This document shows positions 40,417 to 41,042 of a stretch of 41,042 nucleotides of DNA, piece after piece; within the stretch, counting starts at the first letter, position 1; each line of letters opens with the position of its first letter. Under the pieces are notes generated by a model. That model was not told the origin of the DNA. It ran no database searches and worked only from the letters and a program-made list of their open reading frames with translations. The translations under genes were made by a program, and so were the position numbers. The stretch lies in assembly GCA_937960595.1 (NCBI GenBank), contig CALGPL010000015.1, forward strand, positions 1 to 41,042. The letters are read 5' to 3'. This stretch comes from an uncultured Anaerolineales bacterium. Lineage in GTDB: Bacteria; Chloroflexota; Anaerolineae; Anaerolineales; Villigracilaceae.

Positions 40417-41042
40417 ATTGACGATTCGCCCAGGCGCACCTTGCGCCAGTAGCGCATCAGGCCTTTGGCGCAGAAGGAAGCCGGGTTGCCGGCTTCATGA
40501 GCGGCCAGCAATTCGTCGGACAGGCCAAACGATTGGCCGCGCCTCCACATCCAGGCGCGGAATTGGTCGGCCAGTTCGTCCACCGTCGGATCGGCAGGCA
40601 TGATTTGTTCCAGCCAGGCGGACGTCTCCTCGAGCAGACGCAGGCCGAGGGTCAGATGAGCGGGGGCGTCGTCGTAGAGGCCAAAGTGGCTGAGGGCTAT
40701 CGAACGCGCACCGCTGGCGCGAATCCGTTCCAGGCTGTGCGCCCATTTCTCCAGATGCGTTTCGGGCGGCACGAAAGGCAAACGCAGGTAGCGCGGCCCC
40801 GGCAAGCGCACGCCGCCCACGTCGCCGCAAAACGCCACCCCATCGAGCAGATAGGCGACATGATGGTCGGCGTGGCCGGGGGTGTGCAGAGCCGTGAAAT
40901 GCAATTCGCCGATCTGGATGGATTCACCGTCCCGGACCTCGATCAGGGACTCCGGCGGCAGCGGCCGGAACTCCCCCCACAGTTCGTTCATCTGTTCGCC
41001 GTACAGGCGTGTTGCGCTGGCCATCAGTTTGGCCGGGTCGAG
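40413..41042 (-). CDS. MBL-fold metallohydrolase (5' partial)
   Basis: 209 codons remain and the frame is open to the window's right edge, so the N-terminus with the HxHxDH motif is outside. HTPGHADHHVAYLLDGVAFC carries the next metal-site histidine and FCGDVGG the bridging Asp. IALSHFGLYDDAPAHL supplies the last histidine. The C-terminal helical region resembles lactamase_B proteins of the glyoxalase II-like type. The ATG at 41024 is internal. It is transcribed ahead of argF and separated from it by a hairpin and promoter. Confidence 0.85.
   Translation of the reverse strand, partial: LDPAKLMASATRLYGEQMNELWGEFRPLPPESLIEVRDGESIQIGELHFTALHTPGHADHHVAYLLDGVAFCGDVGGVRLPGPRYLRLPFVPPETHLEKWAHSLERIRASGARSIALSHFGLYDDAPAHLTLGLRLLEETSAWLEQIMPADPTVDELADQFRAWMWRRGQSFGLSDELLAAHEAGNPASFCAKGLMRYWRKVRLGESSM

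Overview
The window is GC-rich and almost fully coding, and it reads like an anaerobic or facultative Anaerolineae-type Chloroflexota chromosome. Pointers are the protein families, the fused nuoCD, the 2-oxoacid:ferredoxin oxidoreductase, paired DegV proteins, a RicT/PSP1 protein and a bifunctional nucleotidyltransferase-phosphohexomutase. The taxonomic call is inference. No rRNA, tRNA, CRISPR array, phage or complete insertion sequence was seen. The left edge cuts a glycoside hydrolase and the right edge cuts an MBL-fold hydrolase.

Layout. 1-1275: a truncated GH clan A hydrolase, then a broken zinc-ribbon gene joined to a broken LamG-like fragment. 1329-5860: a DJ-1/PfpI gene and a FadR/LldR-type GntR regulator, divergently transcribed from two near-consensus promoters that each carry a matching palindromic operator, then a large FAD/Fe-S D-2-hydroxyacid dehydrogenase. 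5869-8860: a lipoprotein stub, then the copper pair copA and copZ (minus strand). 9066-11537: DegV, a small alpha/beta hydrolase and a D-malate/tartrate dehydrogenase. 11587-13147: a TadG-like secreted protein behind a structured, A+T-rich leader. 13224-20595: an amino-sugar block made of a glmS ribozyme, glmS, a small unknown gene, a GlmU-like uridylyltransferase fused to a phosphohexomutase, and a GH94 chitobiose phosphorylase. 20678-22258 (minus): a second DegV and a SufR-like cysteine-bearing regulator. 22316-29694: nuoB-nuoCD-nuoI, a Cys-rich small protein, an Mrp ATPase without its CxxC, RicT, a PIG-L deacetylase and an M20 amidohydrolase. 29861-34164: korAB, arfB and an EamA transporter. 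34166-41042 (minus): MBL hydrolase, ornithine carbamoyltransferase, ornithine aminotransferase, alanine dehydrogenase, CoA transferase and pyruvate kinase.

How it fits together. The amino-sugar block links de novo glucosamine-6-phosphate synthesis, apparently controlled by a metabolite-sensing ribozyme, with phosphorolytic release of GlcNAc-1-phosphate from chitobiose. The fused uridylyltransferase-mutase sits between them and has no acetyltransferase domain. The minus-strand block on the right looks like amino-acid (arginine/ornithine/alanine) fermentation feeding CoA-ester and pyruvate metabolism, and KorAB would make or use acyl-CoA with ferredoxin.

The most unusual signals are: (1) an atypical glmS ribozyme with an extra ~42-nt insertion; (2) arrays of 7-8-nt repeats, most of which reverse orientation midway to form dyads, lying tight against start or stop codons and also inserted in frame inside copA; (3) recurrent TATAAT-like boxes 6-7 nt upstream of ATG, predicting leaderless mRNAs for six genes.
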